In this document: positions 1-12,814 of the stretch, in pieces | Layout: the number at the start of each line of letters is the position of its first letter | Numbering within the stretch: position 1 is the first letter of the stretch | The notes under the pieces: model-generated | Databases searched by the model: none | Seen by the model: the letters and a program-made list of their open reading frames with translations, nothing else | What the model was told of the DNA's origin: nothing | Made by a program: the position numbers and the translations under genes | Assembly (NCBI RefSeq): GCF_023586365.1 | Contig: NZ_CP097759.1 | Coordinates: forward strand, 620,001-684,000 | From: Blochmannia endosymbiont of Camponotus sp. | GTDB lineage: Bacteria > Pseudomonadota > Gammaproteobacteria > Enterobacterales > Enterobacteriaceae | DNA: 64,000 nucleotides | Direction: 5' to 3'

Positions 1-1354
1 GAGTAGTAGGAAGTTTATCCTTAGAAAAACGTGGTTTATAATGTTCCTTTTGTGCTAATGCTATTTCTTCTGATTCACCATCACGGCGAGCATAATACAT
101 ACCAATAGTTCCCTGAGTCGAAGGAAACTCAAATACCATATTGCTCATTAAATCACACTTACATAAATATCCAGCGCGTCTCGTTTGCTTTATATCTATA
201 CCTATTTTCTCAGCAATCCATCCAGATAATTCTTCTATACGCCAACTTTTATCACGCAAAGTACCAAGTCTTCTATGAAATAACACAGAATTTAATTTAG
301 GTATGTAATCTTCTAAACGACATGTATTATCTTGCATTAAAAAAAACTCTGCATCCATTAAACGTGGAATTATCACATTTTCATGTCCATTAATAATTTT
401 TTTATAGTTATCTGAAATCGTATTCGATACGAAAATAAAATACGGTAATAAGACTCCATCGATAACATTATATACCGGAAAATACTTTTGATCGTATCTC
501 ATAATATGAAGTATTACTTCACGTGGCAATACCAAAAATTTATTATTAAATTGACCAGAAAGAATTACAGGCCATTCTACTAACGAAGTAACCTCTTCTA
601 ACAAACTATTTGCATCCTGAACATCTACAACTCCCCCGAGTTTTCTAGCTTCTTTTTCTATCTCTGCGCATATGGTATTTTTACGGGTATCATAATCTGC
701 TATTACCCAACCGTTTTTAATCAAAACATCTGGATAATGATCTGCGTGTTCGAGAGTAATTTTATCGTCTTCCATACATCTATTACCATACAATACTCGA
801 TCTGTTTTTATACCAAAAAAACAACCCGGAATAAGATATGTATCTAACAACATAGTTACAGTACGAACAGGGCGAACAAATGGAACATCTATGTCGCTCC
901 AACGCATCATTTCATAATTGCTTAATTTTTCTAAAGCGGAACTAATTATTTTGCACAATAAATATTTTAAATTTTTATGTATTCCTATATTTCTATCACA
1001 TTCCAATATTTTTTGAAAATTATTAGCACACACATTACTTCTAATATTGATATTATTAACTATATGATTAATTTGAGTATCTGTATTGTTAATATATTTG
1101 TCATACGTGTCGCTAGTAGTATCTGATTGATCAACGCATTCAATATTAGTGTTGTTAGAATCACTTTTTATTACTAAATTAGCCTTGACTGCTAAACGAC
1201 ATGAAGATGCAAACCAGTTAACCTTATCGTAAACAAAATTATTTTTTTTAAATCCACTAATAATTTGATAAAAAAAGTCTTTTCCTAATTTTTTTAAAAT
1301 TTTAGATGGTAACGATTCAGTACCAATTTCTACTAAAAACGTACATACTTTCAT
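1..1354 (-). CDS. glyS: Glycyl-tRNA synthetase beta subunit (3' end outside window)
   Basis: This is the beta chain of the tetrameric alpha2beta2 glycyl-tRNA synthetase that charges tRNA-Gly. The ATG is at 1352-1354 and gives [16 protein letters not shown], the usual N-terminus of the family. The frame is open to the left edge of the window, where it still reads [16 protein letters not shown], a segment matching E. coli GlyS. About 451 codons are present, so roughly the last third of the gene lies beyond position 1. It starts 26 bp after the glyQ stop on the same strand, the normal glyQS operon. I sampled the frame at both ends only and did not prove every codon between them. Confidence 0.93.
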   Translation of the reverse strand, partial: MKVCTFLVEIGTESLPSKILKKLGKDFFYQIISGFKKNNFVYDKVNWFASSCRLAVKANLVIKSDSNNTNIECVDQSDTTSDTYDKYINNTDTQINHIVNNINIRSNVCANNFQKILECDRNIGIHKNLKYLLCKIISSALEKLSNYEMMRWSDIDVPFVRPVRTVTMLLDTYLIPGCFFGIKTDRVLYGNRCMEDDKITLEHADHYPDVLIKNGWVIADYDTRKNTICAEIEKEARKLGGVVDVQDANSLLEEVTSLVEWPVILSGQFNNKFLVLPREVILHIMRYDQKYFPVYNVIDGVLLPYFIFVSNTISDNYKKIINGHENVIIPRLMDAEFFLMQDNTCRLEDYIPKLNSVLFHRRLGTLRDKSWRIEELSGWIAEKIGIDIKQTRRAGYLCKCDLMSNMVFEFPSTQGTIGMYYARRDGESEEIALAQKEHYKPRFSKDKLPTT

Positions 1355-1380
1355 TATAAAATTATCCTTTCATTATATTA

Positions 1381-2292
1381 TCATTTCCTCATACACATAG
1401 GAAATCCTAATTTTCTACGAGATACATAGTAAGCTTCTGCTATCATTTTTGATAATTTGCGAATACGTAAAATATAATTTTTCCTTTCCGTAATGGAAAT
1501 TACTTTTCTGGCGTCTAATAAATTAAAAATATGTATTGCTTTTAAAACTCGTTCATATGCTGGCATAAGTAATGGTTGTGTCATAGTAATTAAGTATTTT
1601 ATCTCATTTTCATATTGACTAAAAATTTTAAATAAAAATTCAATATCCGTATGCTCACAATTATAAATTGATTGTTCTAATTCATTTTGATGAAATAAAT
1701 CTCCATACGTAACAGGTCCTAATGCACCATAACTCCAAATCAAATCATAGACATGATTTACTCCTTGTAAGAATAAAGATAAGCGCTCTAAACCATAAGT
1801 GATTTCTCCAGTAACAGGTCTGCATTCTAATCCACCTATTTGCTGAAAATAAGTAAGTTGTGTAATTTCCATGCCATTCAACCAAACTTCCCAACCTAAT
1901 CCCCATGCTCCAAGCGTAGGATTTTCCCAATTATCTTCAATAAAAAAAATATCATTTTTTATGTGATTTAATCCAAGTTTTTTTAAAGAATCTAAATATA
2001 GTTGCAGCATATTTTTTGGAGAAGGTTTTATAATTACTTGAAACTGATAATATTGTTGCAACTTATTTGGATTGTGACCATATCGACTATCCATCGGGCG
2101 GCGAGATACCTGAACATAAGAGACAGCAACAGGTTCTGGGCCAATAGCATTAAAAAAAGTCATAGGATGTGAAGTAGCTGCTCCAACTTCTATATCTAAT
2201 GGTTGAGCGGCGATACAACCATAACCTTCCCAATAACTTTCTAATGCCCGTATTAGTCCTTGAAAAGTTTTTGTATCATTGTTATCGTGCAT
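1381..2292 (-). CDS. glyQ: Glycyl-tRNA synthetase alpha subunit
   Basis: This is the catalytic alpha chain of the class II alpha2beta2 glycyl-tRNA synthetase, which forms glycyl-adenylate and transfers glycine to tRNA-Gly in the cytoplasm. The protein is 303 aa, the same length as E. coli GlyQ. Near-identical family blocks are visible, for example [12 protein letters not shown] near the N-terminus, [10 protein letters not shown] near residue 38 and [12 protein letters not shown] near residue 165. It is the first gene of a glyQ-glyS pair read leftward, 26 bp apart. The start is ATG. Confidence 0.97.
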   Translation of the reverse strand: MHDNNDTKTFQGLIRALESYWEGYGCIAAQPLDIEVGAATSHPMTFFNAIGPEPVAVSYVQVSRRPMDSRYGHNPNKLQQYYQFQVIIKPSPKNMLQLYLDSLKKLGLNHIKNDIFFIEDNWENPTLGAWGLGWEVWLNGMEITQLTYFQQIGGLECRPVTGEITYGLERLSLFLQGVNHVYDLIWSYGALGPVTYGDLFHQNELEQSIYNCEHTDIEFLFKIFSQYENEIKYLITMTQPLLMPAYERVLKAIHIFNLLDARKVISITERKNYILRIRKLSKMIAEAYYVSRRKLGFPMCMRK

Positions 2293-2737
2293 TTTATCTT
2301 ATCTATTAAAAAAATATTGTAAGTTTCACACCTACTTAAAAAAATAAAAATGATTCATTAATTATTATTAATAACATTTATAATGTCATGAAAACTGAAT
2401 CTATATTTACAGAAAATAGTTGCTATCATGTAATTAAAATATTTTTAAATTAAAAAATCAGTATATATTATACATGTATAGGTCATCACAAAATATCAAT
2501 GCTTATATTTTTATATCTATTAGTATTAGATGTTATTTTTTCAACACACATATATAATTATGAGATATTTTTAAAATAAATTATTTAAAACACATTGATT
2601 CTACATCGGTTTTATAAATATGCTATATAAACGAAATAAAAAAATCCACATTCATATGTCATGAATACCGTGGTTTTGTCCTTAATATCGATAAGAAATT
2701 GTATACTGCAGAAATCTACATGCGCTAGGATATAAAA
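2293..2737. other. Gene-free spacer between glyQ and the permease gene
   Basis: This 445-bp A+T-rich spacer separates two divergent genes and should hold both their promoters. I see only short A+T palindromes, such as TATACATGTATA near 2471, and no convincing gene, tRNA or terminator. A ribosome-binding site (TAGGAT) lies just before the permease ATG. Confidence 0.5.
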
Positions 2738-3745
2738 ATGATTTCCCGAAAGACACCAATCATAATAATTTCTTATCTAATAATGTTTATTTTTATAATG
2801 ATCGTGATACCATTGGGTTTATTTCCTTGTTTTTTTTCTGGATTTTTAACTTATGAAATTATAATATCTTTCGCGTCTTACTTTGAACGATTTATTGGAA
2901 TAAATCGTGCTCGTTGGGTTGCGGTAGCATTCATTCTCATAAGTATATCTATTGTTATAACCATAGGAATTATTAATTGTACTAATTTTTTCTCAGAAGA
3001 TGTTAATAAAATTAGTATTTCCATTGAAATTAATAGAATCTTCTCTGATTTTAAAAAAAGACTTCCTGATTTTTTACCTTCTTTTTTACCAAACACTACC
3101 GAAGAACTAAAAGATCAAATATTTACTTGGATTGAGTCACACTTAATTCTTATTCGAAATATGGGACATACTTTCTTACACGGATTTATTACTTTACTAG
3201 TAGGAGTAGTAGTTGGTGTTTTAATATCTTGTTCTAAATCTACACAACAACACACTCATAATACATTTTTTATTACTCAATTATCAGAACGTATATACAA
3301 TCTTTCTAGGGCGTTTCGTAACATTGTTTTTGCTCAAATTAAAATTTCTTCAGTAAACACATTGTTAACATCTATTATAATTTTTGTTTTATTACCATTA
3401 ATTGGGCAGTCTTTACCATTAGGAAAGACCTTAACTATCATGACTTTTATTTTGGGTATGTTACCAATTATTGGTAATCTTATTTCCAATATTATGATTA
3501 CTATTTCGGCTTTATCTATCTCATTAAGCATCGGAGTAATGATGCTCATTTATTTAGTGTTAATTCATAAATTAGAATATTTTCTGAATGCCGAAATTAT
3601 TGGAAATAAAATCAATGCTAACCCTTGGGAATTGATACTTTCAATGCTTGTACTAGAATCAATATTTGGATTAGAAGGCTTAATAGCAGCTCCAATTTTT
3701 TATGCTTATTTAAAAAATGAACTACGTTCGAAAAAATTAATCTGA
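2738..3745 (+). CDS. AI-2E family (UPF0118) inner-membrane permease
   Basis: This is a polytopic inner-membrane protein of 335 aa in the AI-2E/UPF0118 family (relatives in E. coli are YdiK, YhhT, TqsA and PerM). Long hydrophobic stretches cover about residues 7-50, 60-85, 150-170 and most of 205-330. The C-terminal family signature is clear: PIIGNLISN near residue 246, GNKINANPWE near 293, and GLEGLIAAPIFYAYLK at the end. Substrates differ among family members, so the cargo cannot be named here. The ATG follows AGGATATAAAA. The neighbours glyQ and ibpA give no functional clue. I do not assign a symbol because I cannot separate the paralogues by eye. Confidence 0.8.
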   Translation: MISRKTPIIIISYLIMFIFIMIVIPLGLFPCFFSGFLTYEIIISFASYFERFIGINRARWVAVAFILISISIVITIGIINCTNFFSEDVNKISISIEINRIFSDFKKRLPDFLPSFLPNTTEELKDQIFTWIESHLILIRNMGHTFLHGFITLLVGVVVGVLISCSKSTQQHTHNTFFITQLSERIYNLSRAFRNIVFAQIKISSVNTLLTSIIIFVLLPLIGQSLPLGKTLTIMTFILGMLPIIGNLISNIMITISALSISLSIGVMMLIYLVLIHKLEYFLNAEIIGNKINANPWELILSMLVLESIFGLEGLIAAPIFYAYLKNELRSKKLI

Positions 3746-3897
3746 TATTTCAGTATTAAACTAATACACATACGTAACCGATGCTAATTGAACATCAAAA
3801 ACTAAAAAACAAACCGAGCTCCCGTATATATAACAATTAATAAAGCCCGGCTTGATTATCGCACACATTAACAAATAAATATAACAATAAATTTATC

Positions 3898-4308
3898 CTA
3901 TTTAATTTCTATGCGCCTTGGCTTTAATGTATCTGGCAGGATTCTTTCTAAATGTATATAAAGAATTCCATATTCCAAATTTGCGCCTGTTATTTGAATG
4001 TGTTCGGATAATTGAAATTTTCTTTCAAAATTATGCTCAGTAATACCCTGATACAAATAATTCTTAGAATTTTGATGAGAATCAATATGTATTCCTTTTA
4101 CTACTAACATATTATCATGCATTGTAATATCCAACTCACTATTCGTAAAACCGGCTACTACAATAGAAATACAGTATTTGTGTTCGCTCACTAACTCAAC
4201 ATTATAGGGCGGATAACTTCCATTACTTTGTCCAATCTCCAAAAAATTCACTAATCTATCAAATCCAATGACAGAACCATACAATGGTGAAAAATCGAAA
4301 TTATGCAT
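3898..4308 (-). CDS. ibpA: Small heat-shock protein IbpA
   Basis: This is a 136-aa alpha-crystallin-type chaperone (E. coli IbpA is 137 aa) that binds unfolding proteins and aggregates and hands them to DnaK/ClpB. The N-terminus [19 protein letters not shown], the central [12 protein letters not shown] and the [11 protein letters not shown] block match IbpA closely. The C-terminal tail ends PRRIEIK, near the IxI-type oligomerisation motif. It stands alone, convergent with the permease. Upstream on the minus strand there is a sigma70-like TTGATA (4433-4438), a 19-bp gap and TATAAT (4408-4413). I saw no CCCCAT-type sigma-32 -10 box, although rpoH is present elsewhere in the window. No IbpB paralogue is seen. 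Confidence 0.95.
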   Translation of the reverse strand: MHNFDFSPLYGSVIGFDRLVNFLEIGQSNGSYPPYNVELVSEHKYCISIVVAGFTNSELDITMHDNMLVVKGIHIDSHQNSKNYLYQGITEHNFERKFQLSEHIQITGANLEYGILYIHLERILPDTLKPRRIEIK

Positions 4309-4520
4309 ACATAATACTCCTAATCAAGTGTTTGATAACTTTTATGAATACAAAAAATTAAATAAAGTTTAATTATTAAATCTTTTACTCTAATATCACC
4401 CACCTGCATTATAGTACTATTTATACCGATAATATCAATACATAATTACATAATAACAATCTATTGACTCAGAAAACCATTTTTCTATATAAAATTCATA
4501 TATTAAATTATCTTCATAAT

Positions 4521-7246
<2,726 letters not shown>

Positions 7247-8350
7247 TTATACCCGAATTGGCATGACGATATATGTTGCTCCATAATATTTCTCGGTGCC
7301 TTCAATTTGCACACTGGATACTTCATCTGTCAAATAAAACCGTAAAAACTGAGTATCCATTACCTGAAGAACATCAATCAAGTAATCTACATTAAAAGAT
7401 ATTTTCGTATTCTGACCTGAATATAAAACATCCAAAATTTCTTCCGATGCTTCATGTTCAAAATTATACGCGGTTATTTTTAATTGATTAGTAATTAATG
7501 TAAATTGAACGATACGAAGTTTTTCATTCGTAAGAATAGCTGCACGTTTTAAAGCCTGCTTCAAAATATCGCATTCTACTTCCAAAAAATTTTTTGAACG
7601 CTTTACAAAAACATCATGACAATTTGGAAAAATTGCATCAATCAATTTAGAAGTAAAAGTATAATTCTCTGTCTCCATACGAATATTATTATTATTTGTC
7701 TGAATATTAACTAATTTTTCTTTAACGTTCAACAAACGTAAGATTTCAATAACGCCCTTACGAGGTATAATCGATGATTGATCAGGTAATAATACATCCA
7801 TAGTTACTTCACAACTTGCCAACCGATGCCCATCTGTCGCAACAATACGTAAGACATGTTCTTTGGTTTCAAACAGTATACCATTTAGGCAATAACGTAC
7901 ATCTTGATGACCCATAGCAAATTGGGTTAATTCAATCATTTTTTTTAAAGTAGCCTGGGATATAACTAATTTTAAATCATTATCCCATTTTTCTAATTTA
8001 GGAAAATCTAACGAAGAAAATGTAGATAAATAAAATTTACTACATCCAGAACAAATAATCAGTTTTTTGTCTTTTGATACTATAGAAATTTTTGATGATT
8101 CAGATAAACTTCGACAAATTTCAAAAAACTTACGCCCTGGTACTGTCACAGATCCAATGGGACATGTATCTTGTAATATAATGCGAACTGTTATCTCTAT
8201 TTCTAAATCTGTAGCAGTAATACATAAGCAGTTATCATTCACTTCTAATAGCACATGAGTTAATATGGGCATTCTTGGGCGCCCGCTAAGAATGCCCACG
8301 ACTTTTTGCAAAGGTTGATATAATAATTTCCTATCTATTATAAAATTCAT
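7247..8350 (-). CDS. dnaN: DNA polymerase III beta subunit (sliding clamp)
   Basis: This protein forms the ring-shaped clamp that tethers DNA polymerase III and other enzymes to DNA. Clear DnaN blocks are KLLYQPLQKVVGILSGRP near the start, AHQ-type residues in QFAMGHQDVRYCLNG, VATDGHRLASC near residue 172, and the C-terminal YIVMPIRV. The ATG at 8350 gives 367 aa (E. coli 366) starting MNFIIDRKLLYQPL. A longer frame from 8380 adds ten residues with no family match. It is transcribed toward gyrB, as in enterics, but with dnaA missing upstream and recF missing downstream. Confidence 0.96.
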   Translation of the reverse strand: MNFIIDRKLLYQPLQKVVGILSGRPRMPILTHVLLEVNDNCLCITATDLEIEITVRIILQDTCPIGSVTVPGRKFFEICRSLSESSKISIVSKDKKLIICSGCSKFYLSTFSSLDFPKLEKWDNDLKLVISQATLKKMIELTQFAMGHQDVRYCLNGILFETKEHVLRIVATDGHRLASCEVTMDVLLPDQSSIIPRKGVIEILRLLNVKEKLVNIQTNNNNIRMETENYTFTSKLIDAIFPNCHDVFVKRSKNFLEVECDILKQALKRAAILTNEKLRIVQFTLITNQLKITAYNFEHEASEEILDVLYSGQNTKISFNVDYLIDVLQVMDTQFLRFYLTDEVSSVQIEGTEKYYGATYIVMPIRV

Positions 8351-8691
8351 AACTAAACTTATTAAAAAGTAACATGTCAAATAATCACATGATGATATGA
8401 TATCAATTTAAAAATCTCAAACACATATCGCACAATATAATATGCAAAATTGAAACATAAACACATTGACGAATTAAAAACCGAATAATACATTCACGCA
8501 AGTAATCACCTTCTATTAGTACTATTCTTACAAAACAATTATTATCGAACATAGTGAAACAAAATTTAAATATTTTGACTTTGTATACTATATCCTATAA
8601 TATAAGTGTCAATTATCAACGCATGATAATTAACTAACAACAATTAAAAAATTTTATTCTTATTATCAAATAAATACACAAGAATGTAAAT
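8351..8691. other. Spacer between dnaN and rpmH (dnaA absent)
   Basis: In E. coli dnaA occupies the interval between rpmH and dnaN. Here only about 340 bp of A+T-rich sequence remains, with no DnaA-like frame. It holds a plausible rpmH promoter (8575-8601) and a small inverted repeat, AATTATC (8611-8617) with GATAATT (8625-8631). Confidence 0.65.
8575..8601 (+). promoter_or_regulatory. Candidate sigma70 promoter of rpmH-rnpA
   Basis: A TTGACT box (8575-8580) and a perfect TATAAT (8596-8601) lie about 90 bp before the rpmH start. The 15-bp spacer is slightly short for sigma70. A downstream TATAAG at 8601 is an alternative with a long spacer. Confidence 0.4.
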
Positions 8692-8844
8692 ATGAAACGC
8701 ACCTTCCAGCCTTCCATACTAAAACGCAATAGAACGCACGGGTTTAGAGCAAGAATGTCAAGAAGACAAGGCCGTAAAATATTATCAAGGCGTAGGTCTA
8801 AAGGGCGCGTTCGATTGGTTGTATCTATTTTAAATATTCACTAA
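8692..8844 (+). CDS. rpmH: Ribosomal protein bL34
   Basis: This is the small basic large-subunit protein bL34. The 50-aa product starts [21 protein letters not shown] and contains [10 protein letters not shown], matching E. coli L34 almost throughout. It is about four residues longer than the E. coli 46-aa protein because the tail reads ILNIH. It lies 20 bp before rnpA, the conserved rpmH-rnpA pair. The start is ATG with no competing upstream start. Confidence 0.97.
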   Translation: MKRTFQPSILKRNRTHGFRARMSRRQGRKILSRRRSKGRVRLVVSILNIH

Positions 8845-8864
8845 AATTTTATTAGTGCAACCAA

Positions 8865-9212
8865 ATGAATAGAAAATTTTTACCTAAACAAGCACGTTTG
8901 TTAACTTTAAATGAGTTTATTTTTGTATTTCAAAAACCAGAACGCGTTAAAACAAGTGGAATCACTTTATTCAGTCGATCCAATCGATTAGGACATCCTC
9001 GTATTGGGCTAGCTATCTCAAAAAAATATGTTAAGTGCGCTCATGAGCGCAATAGAATAAAAAGACATATTCGTGAAACTTTTCGTATATATCAACATAA
9101 CTTATTGGCTAAAGACTTTGTTATAACCATCCGCTCAAAAGAGATTATTCATTATAAAAATCAAACATTGATACAAGAGCTCGAAAAATTATGGTATCGC
9201 CATTTGTGTTAA
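8865..9212 (+). CDS. rnpA: Ribonuclease P protein component
   Basis: This is the protein subunit of RNase P, which with the RnpB RNA matures the 5' ends of tRNAs. The 115-aa protein (E. coli 119) carries the RNR motif in HERNRIKRHIRETF and the upstream LGHPRIGLAISKKYV. Its stop codon at 9210-9212 lies inside the start of the yidD reading frame, a 22-bp overlap that implies coupled translation in an rpmH-rnpA-yidD-yidC operon. rnpB is not in this window. Confidence 0.96.
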   Translation: MNRKFLPKQARLLTLNEFIFVFQKPERVKTSGITLFSRSNRLGHPRIGLAISKKYVKCAHERNRIKRHIRETFRIYQHNLLAKDFVITIRSKEIIHYKNQTLIQELEKLWYRHLC

Positions 9213-9454
9213 TAGAAAAAAGCATAATTTGGCTAATATATGGATACCAAATCAGTATTAGTCCTATATTGGGTCATCGTTGTCGTTTTCAAAAAACATG
9301 TTCTCAATATGGGGTGGAATCAATACGTAAATTCGGAGTATTACGAGGTATCTGGATAACATGTATTCGTATATTGCAATGCCATCCTTTAACCTTAAAT
9401 AACAATGAAGATTTTAAATATTATTCACATTCACATATTCAGGACATAATCAAC
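9191..9454 (+). CDS. yidD: YidD membrane-insertion factor, continuous in frame with yidC
   Basis: Residues 1 to about 80 match YidD (E. coli 85 aa), a small amphipathic protein thought to assist YidC-dependent membrane insertion. The diagnostic segment CRFQKTCSQYGVESIRKFG is intact, followed by RILQCHPL. There is no stop codon before the yidC ATG at 9455, so the frame runs on as one 640-codon unit (9191-11113). A TAA at 9447-9449 is out of frame, so a one-base shift would restore a free YidD of about the usual length. Whether the cell makes a fusion, a separate YidC, or both cannot be told from sequence. Confidence 0.8.
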
Positions 9455-11113
9455 ATGGATTCGCAACGTAATTTCTTTGTGATAGCTTTTCTAATTATGT
9501 CATTTATACTATGGCAAATATGGCACACAGAATATCATCAAAGAACTAATATTCAAAAAATAAATATACATGAAAATACATATCCATTAATTCGTTCTGA
9601 AGATAATGATGAAATAAAACATGTTAATCACAGAAGTCATATGATTACAGTAAAAACAGACGTGTTGTTATTAAAAATAAATACTTATGGAGGAGATATT
9701 GAAGAAGCATATCTAGTGAACTATTTAGAGAATTTACATTCTAAAGAACCTTTTCATTTATTAAGTACTTCACAAGATTTTATATATCAAACAAATAGTG
9801 GACTAATAAACGAAAACATACCGGGTAAATCATGTAATAACAAAAAATTTTTGTACACTACCTCAACTGACAAAAGCATATACACCATACCAAAAAATGA
9901 AAATAAATTACAATTAACTTTAACACATTACGCTGCCGACGGGATTACATATACTAAGAATTATATTTTTAATAGAAATGACTACTCCATATATGTATCC
10001 TATACCGTAAATAATATGAGCACTTATCCATTAAGAATTAAATTGTTTGGTAATATAGTACAATCCGAACACTATCCCAAATCATATAATAACATCGATA
10101 ACGGAGATAATTTTCCTTTATACTCTTATCGAGGACCAGCATATTCTACTGATAAAAAAAAATATCAAAAATATAGTTTTAAAGATATAAAAAATATGAA
10201 CTTAAAAATTAATACCTCTACAGGTTGGATAGCAATGTCACAAAAATATTTTGCGACAGCCTGGATACCTCTTACTCAAGGAAATAACACATTTTATGCT
10301 ACCTACCATAATAATAATAATAGTGCTGCTATAGGTTTTCAATCTGATTCAATATATCTCCCGATAGGAGAAACAGGTAAATTCCAATCTATATTATGGA
10401 TAGGACCAAAAATTCAAGAAAGAATGAAAGCAATAGCTCCAAATTTAGATCTATTGGTTGACTATGGATGGTTGTGGTTTATCTCCCAACCATTGTTTAA
10501 ATTATTGAGCTTTATTTACAGTTACATAGAAAATTGGGGTGTATCTATTATCATTATAACATTAATTATACGTCTAACCATGTATCCTTTAACTAAAGCG
10601 CAATATACTTCTATGGCAAAAATACGTATGCTACAACCTAAATTATCTATAATACAAGAAGAATATAAACACGACAAATATCGATATCATCAAAAAACTA
10701 TAGAATTATATAAATTAGAAAAAGTGAATCCATTGGGGGGATGCTTACCTTTATTAATTCAAATGCCAATATTCTTAGCTTTATACTATATGTTGTCAGG
10801 TTCTGTAGAATTAAGGCACGCTGAATTTGCTTTCTGGATTCATGATTTATCTGCTCAGGATCCTTATTACATATTACCGATATTAATGGGAATTACTATG
10901 TTTTTTATACAAAAAATGTCGCCTACTACAATTACTGATGCAATACAGAAAAAAATGATGACTATCATGTTAATAATTTTTACTATATTTTTTTTATGGT
11001 TCCCATCTGGTTTAGTATTATATTATATAGCAAGCAATATAATCACTATTGTCCAACAATACATGATTTATCGAGAACTAGAAAAACGAGGGTTACGCAA
11101 TAAAAATAACTAA
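9455..11113 (+). CDS. yidC: Membrane protein insertase YidC
   Basis: This inner-membrane insertase folds and inserts membrane proteins, with or without Sec; substrates include ATP synthase subunit c, encoded nearby. From the internal ATG at 9455 the product is 552 aa (E. coli 548) and starts MDSQRNFFVIAFL, the canonical N-terminal anchor. A large periplasmic domain follows, then the conserved core: DYGWLWFISQPLFKLL, PLTKAQYTSMAKIRMLQPK, KVNPLGGCLPLLIQMPIF and ELEKRGL at the end. AGGA at 9441-9444, ten bases before this ATG, supports independent initiation. The same frame continues upstream into yidD without a stop. Confidence 0.95.
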   Translation: MDSQRNFFVIAFLIMSFILWQIWHTEYHQRTNIQKINIHENTYPLIRSEDNDEIKHVNHRSHMITVKTDVLLLKINTYGGDIEEAYLVNYLENLHSKEPFHLLSTSQDFIYQTNSGLINENIPGKSCNNKKFLYTTSTDKSIYTIPKNENKLQLTLTHYAADGITYTKNYIFNRNDYSIYVSYTVNNMSTYPLRIKLFGNIVQSEHYPKSYNNIDNGDNFPLYSYRGPAYSTDKKKYQKYSFKDIKNMNLKINTSTGWIAMSQKYFATAWIPLTQGNNTFYATYHNNNNSAAIGFQSDSIYLPIGETGKFQSILWIGPKIQERMKAIAPNLDLLVDYGWLWFISQPLFKLLSFIYSYIENWGVSIIIITLIIRLTMYPLTKAQYTSMAKIRMLQPKLSIIQEEYKHDKYRYHQKTIELYKLEKVNPLGGCLPLLIQMPIFLALYYMLSGSVELRHAEFAFWIHDLSAQDPYYILPILMGITMFFIQKMSPTTITDAIQKKMMTIMLIIFTIFFLWFPSGLVLYYIASNIITIVQQYMIYRELEKRGLRNKNN

Positions 11114-11178
11114 TAAAAATATTAAAAAAATTATAATTCAAGTATATATATACTATGTTTTAAAGTAATATAACAACT

Positions 11179-12591
11179 ATGATCTATACAACAGATACAG
11201 TGGTTGCTATTTCCACACCTCCAGGCCGTGGAGGTATTGGGGTTATACGAATATCTGGAAAATCCGTTCCTTCAATTGCTCTTAAATTATTAGGAAAAAT
11301 ACCAAATCCCAGAAAGGCAGAATATTTGCCTTTTTTAGACGCGGACGGATCCATATTAGAACAAGTAATAGCCTTGTTTTTTCCCGAACCAAATTCTTTT
11401 ACCGGGGAAAACATACTAGAAATCCATGGACATGGAGGGCAAATAATTCTAGATATATTATTAGAACGTATTTTAAAAACATCCTCTGATATTCGAATAG
11501 CACATCCAGGAGAATTTACCAAACGAGCATTCTTAAATGACAAAATAGATCTTGTCCAAGCAGAAGCAATAGCTGACATTATCGATGCTACTTCATATCA
11601 AGCTGCAAAATCAGCATCCAATTCCTTACAAGGAACTTTTTCTCGTAAAATACACATAATATCAGAACAACTTACTAATCTACGCATGTATGCAGAATCA
11701 TCTATTGACTTTTCAGAAGACGAAATTAGTATTTTACCATATGAAACTATAAAAAAAAAATTAAGGAACATTATAAACGATATACAACACATGTATAAAT
11801 CAGCCTATCACGGTGTTTTACTCCGTGAAGGGATAAAAATAGTAATTGCTGGAAAACCAAATGCTGGAAAATCTAGTTTATTTAATGCATTAGTTGGGAC
11901 TGATAGGGCAATTACAAGTACGATATCGGGAACCACCCGAGATACATTACATGAATGTATCCAATTAAATGGAATAGCATTCCATATTACTGATACTGCT
12001 GGGCTACAAAAAAAAGGCGATAATGAAATAGAACAAATTGGGATGAAACGTACATGGGAAGAATTAAGTAACGCAGATCATATATTATGGATAATTGATC
12101 CTAACGACGAAAAAAATGAGGAACATGACATCACACTAGAACACGTAGAAAAAGTATTATTTTGTAAAAAGAAAAAAACTCCCATCACGGTTATACATAA
12201 CAAATCTGATTTAACTAAAAATCAAATAGGAATTAGTATACTAAATAATTATACAAATATCACGTTATCAGCTTTATTTGATGATGGAACAGACTTATTA
12301 AAAGAATATTTAAGTAATAATATCAAATTTCAAATACAGAAAAATTGTTCTTTCAATCTTTCTGAAAACCAAGGGAATTTCATTGCTCGTAGACGTCACT
12401 TAGATGCTCTTGAAAAATCTTCTAAATGCCTTTTGTCTGCTCAAACACAACTATTATCTGCTATGTCGATCAATGAACTTTTTGCTGAAGATCTTGGGTT
12501 AGCACATAAGGAATTAAGCAAAATTTTCGGAAAGTTTACTCCTGATGATTTATTAACAAGAATATTCTCTACATTTTGTATTGGAAAATGA
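11179..12591 (+). CDS. mnmE: tRNA modification GTPase MnmE
   Basis: With MnmG (also in this window) this GTPase makes the 5-carboxymethylaminomethyl modification of wobble uridines in tRNA. The 470-aa protein (E. coli 454) has the N-terminal folate-binding domain (STPPGRGGIGVIRISG), the G1 motif GKPNAGKS near residues 225-232, DTAG as G3, and NKSD as G4. It ends in the invariant FCIGK containing the catalytic cysteine. The coding sequence holds a run of ten A at 11751-11760, encoding part of IKKK. It lies 65 bp after yidC, the enteric order. Confidence 0.96.
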   Translation: MIYTTDTVVAISTPPGRGGIGVIRISGKSVPSIALKLLGKIPNPRKAEYLPFLDADGSILEQVIALFFPEPNSFTGENILEIHGHGGQIILDILLERILKTSSDIRIAHPGEFTKRAFLNDKIDLVQAEAIADIIDATSYQAAKSASNSLQGTFSRKIHIISEQLTNLRMYAESSIDFSEDEISILPYETIKKKLRNIINDIQHMYKSAYHGVLLREGIKIVIAGKPNAGKSSLFNALVGTDRAITSTISGTTRDTLHECIQLNGIAFHITDTAGLQKKGDNEIEQIGMKRTWEELSNADHILWIIDPNDEKNEEHDITLEHVEKVLFCKKKKTPITVIHNKSDLTKNQIGISILNNYTNITLSALFDDGTDLLKEYLSNNIKFQIQKNCSFNLSENQGNFIARRRHLDALEKSSKCLLSAQTQLLSAMSINELFAEDLGLAHKELSKIFGKFTPDDLLTRIFSTFCIGK

Positions 12592-12814
12592 TGACTTATA
12601 AACTCACAAGTAATTTACAAATATTTTAATAAATATAAATTTCGAATGATACCGTTTCTTTGCTACGATTACATATAGACTACAGATCAATAAATTATAA
12701 TTCAAACCAATATACACATTTGACAGTGATATATAACTAATTTATTAGTAAACTGTGTAATACAATGTTTAATTGACGAATAATTCTTGAATAATAAAAA
12801 AATAAAATTATTTT

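Noticed and set aside
1..1354. Suspicion that glyS is a pseudogene because no complete frame is seen
   Set aside because: The frame reads correctly at the start and at the window edge ([10 protein letters not shown]); it is simply cut by the window.
11184..11579. 131-codon minus-strand frame opposite mnmE
   Set aside because: It is an antisense shadow of the strongly conserved MnmE N-terminal domain.
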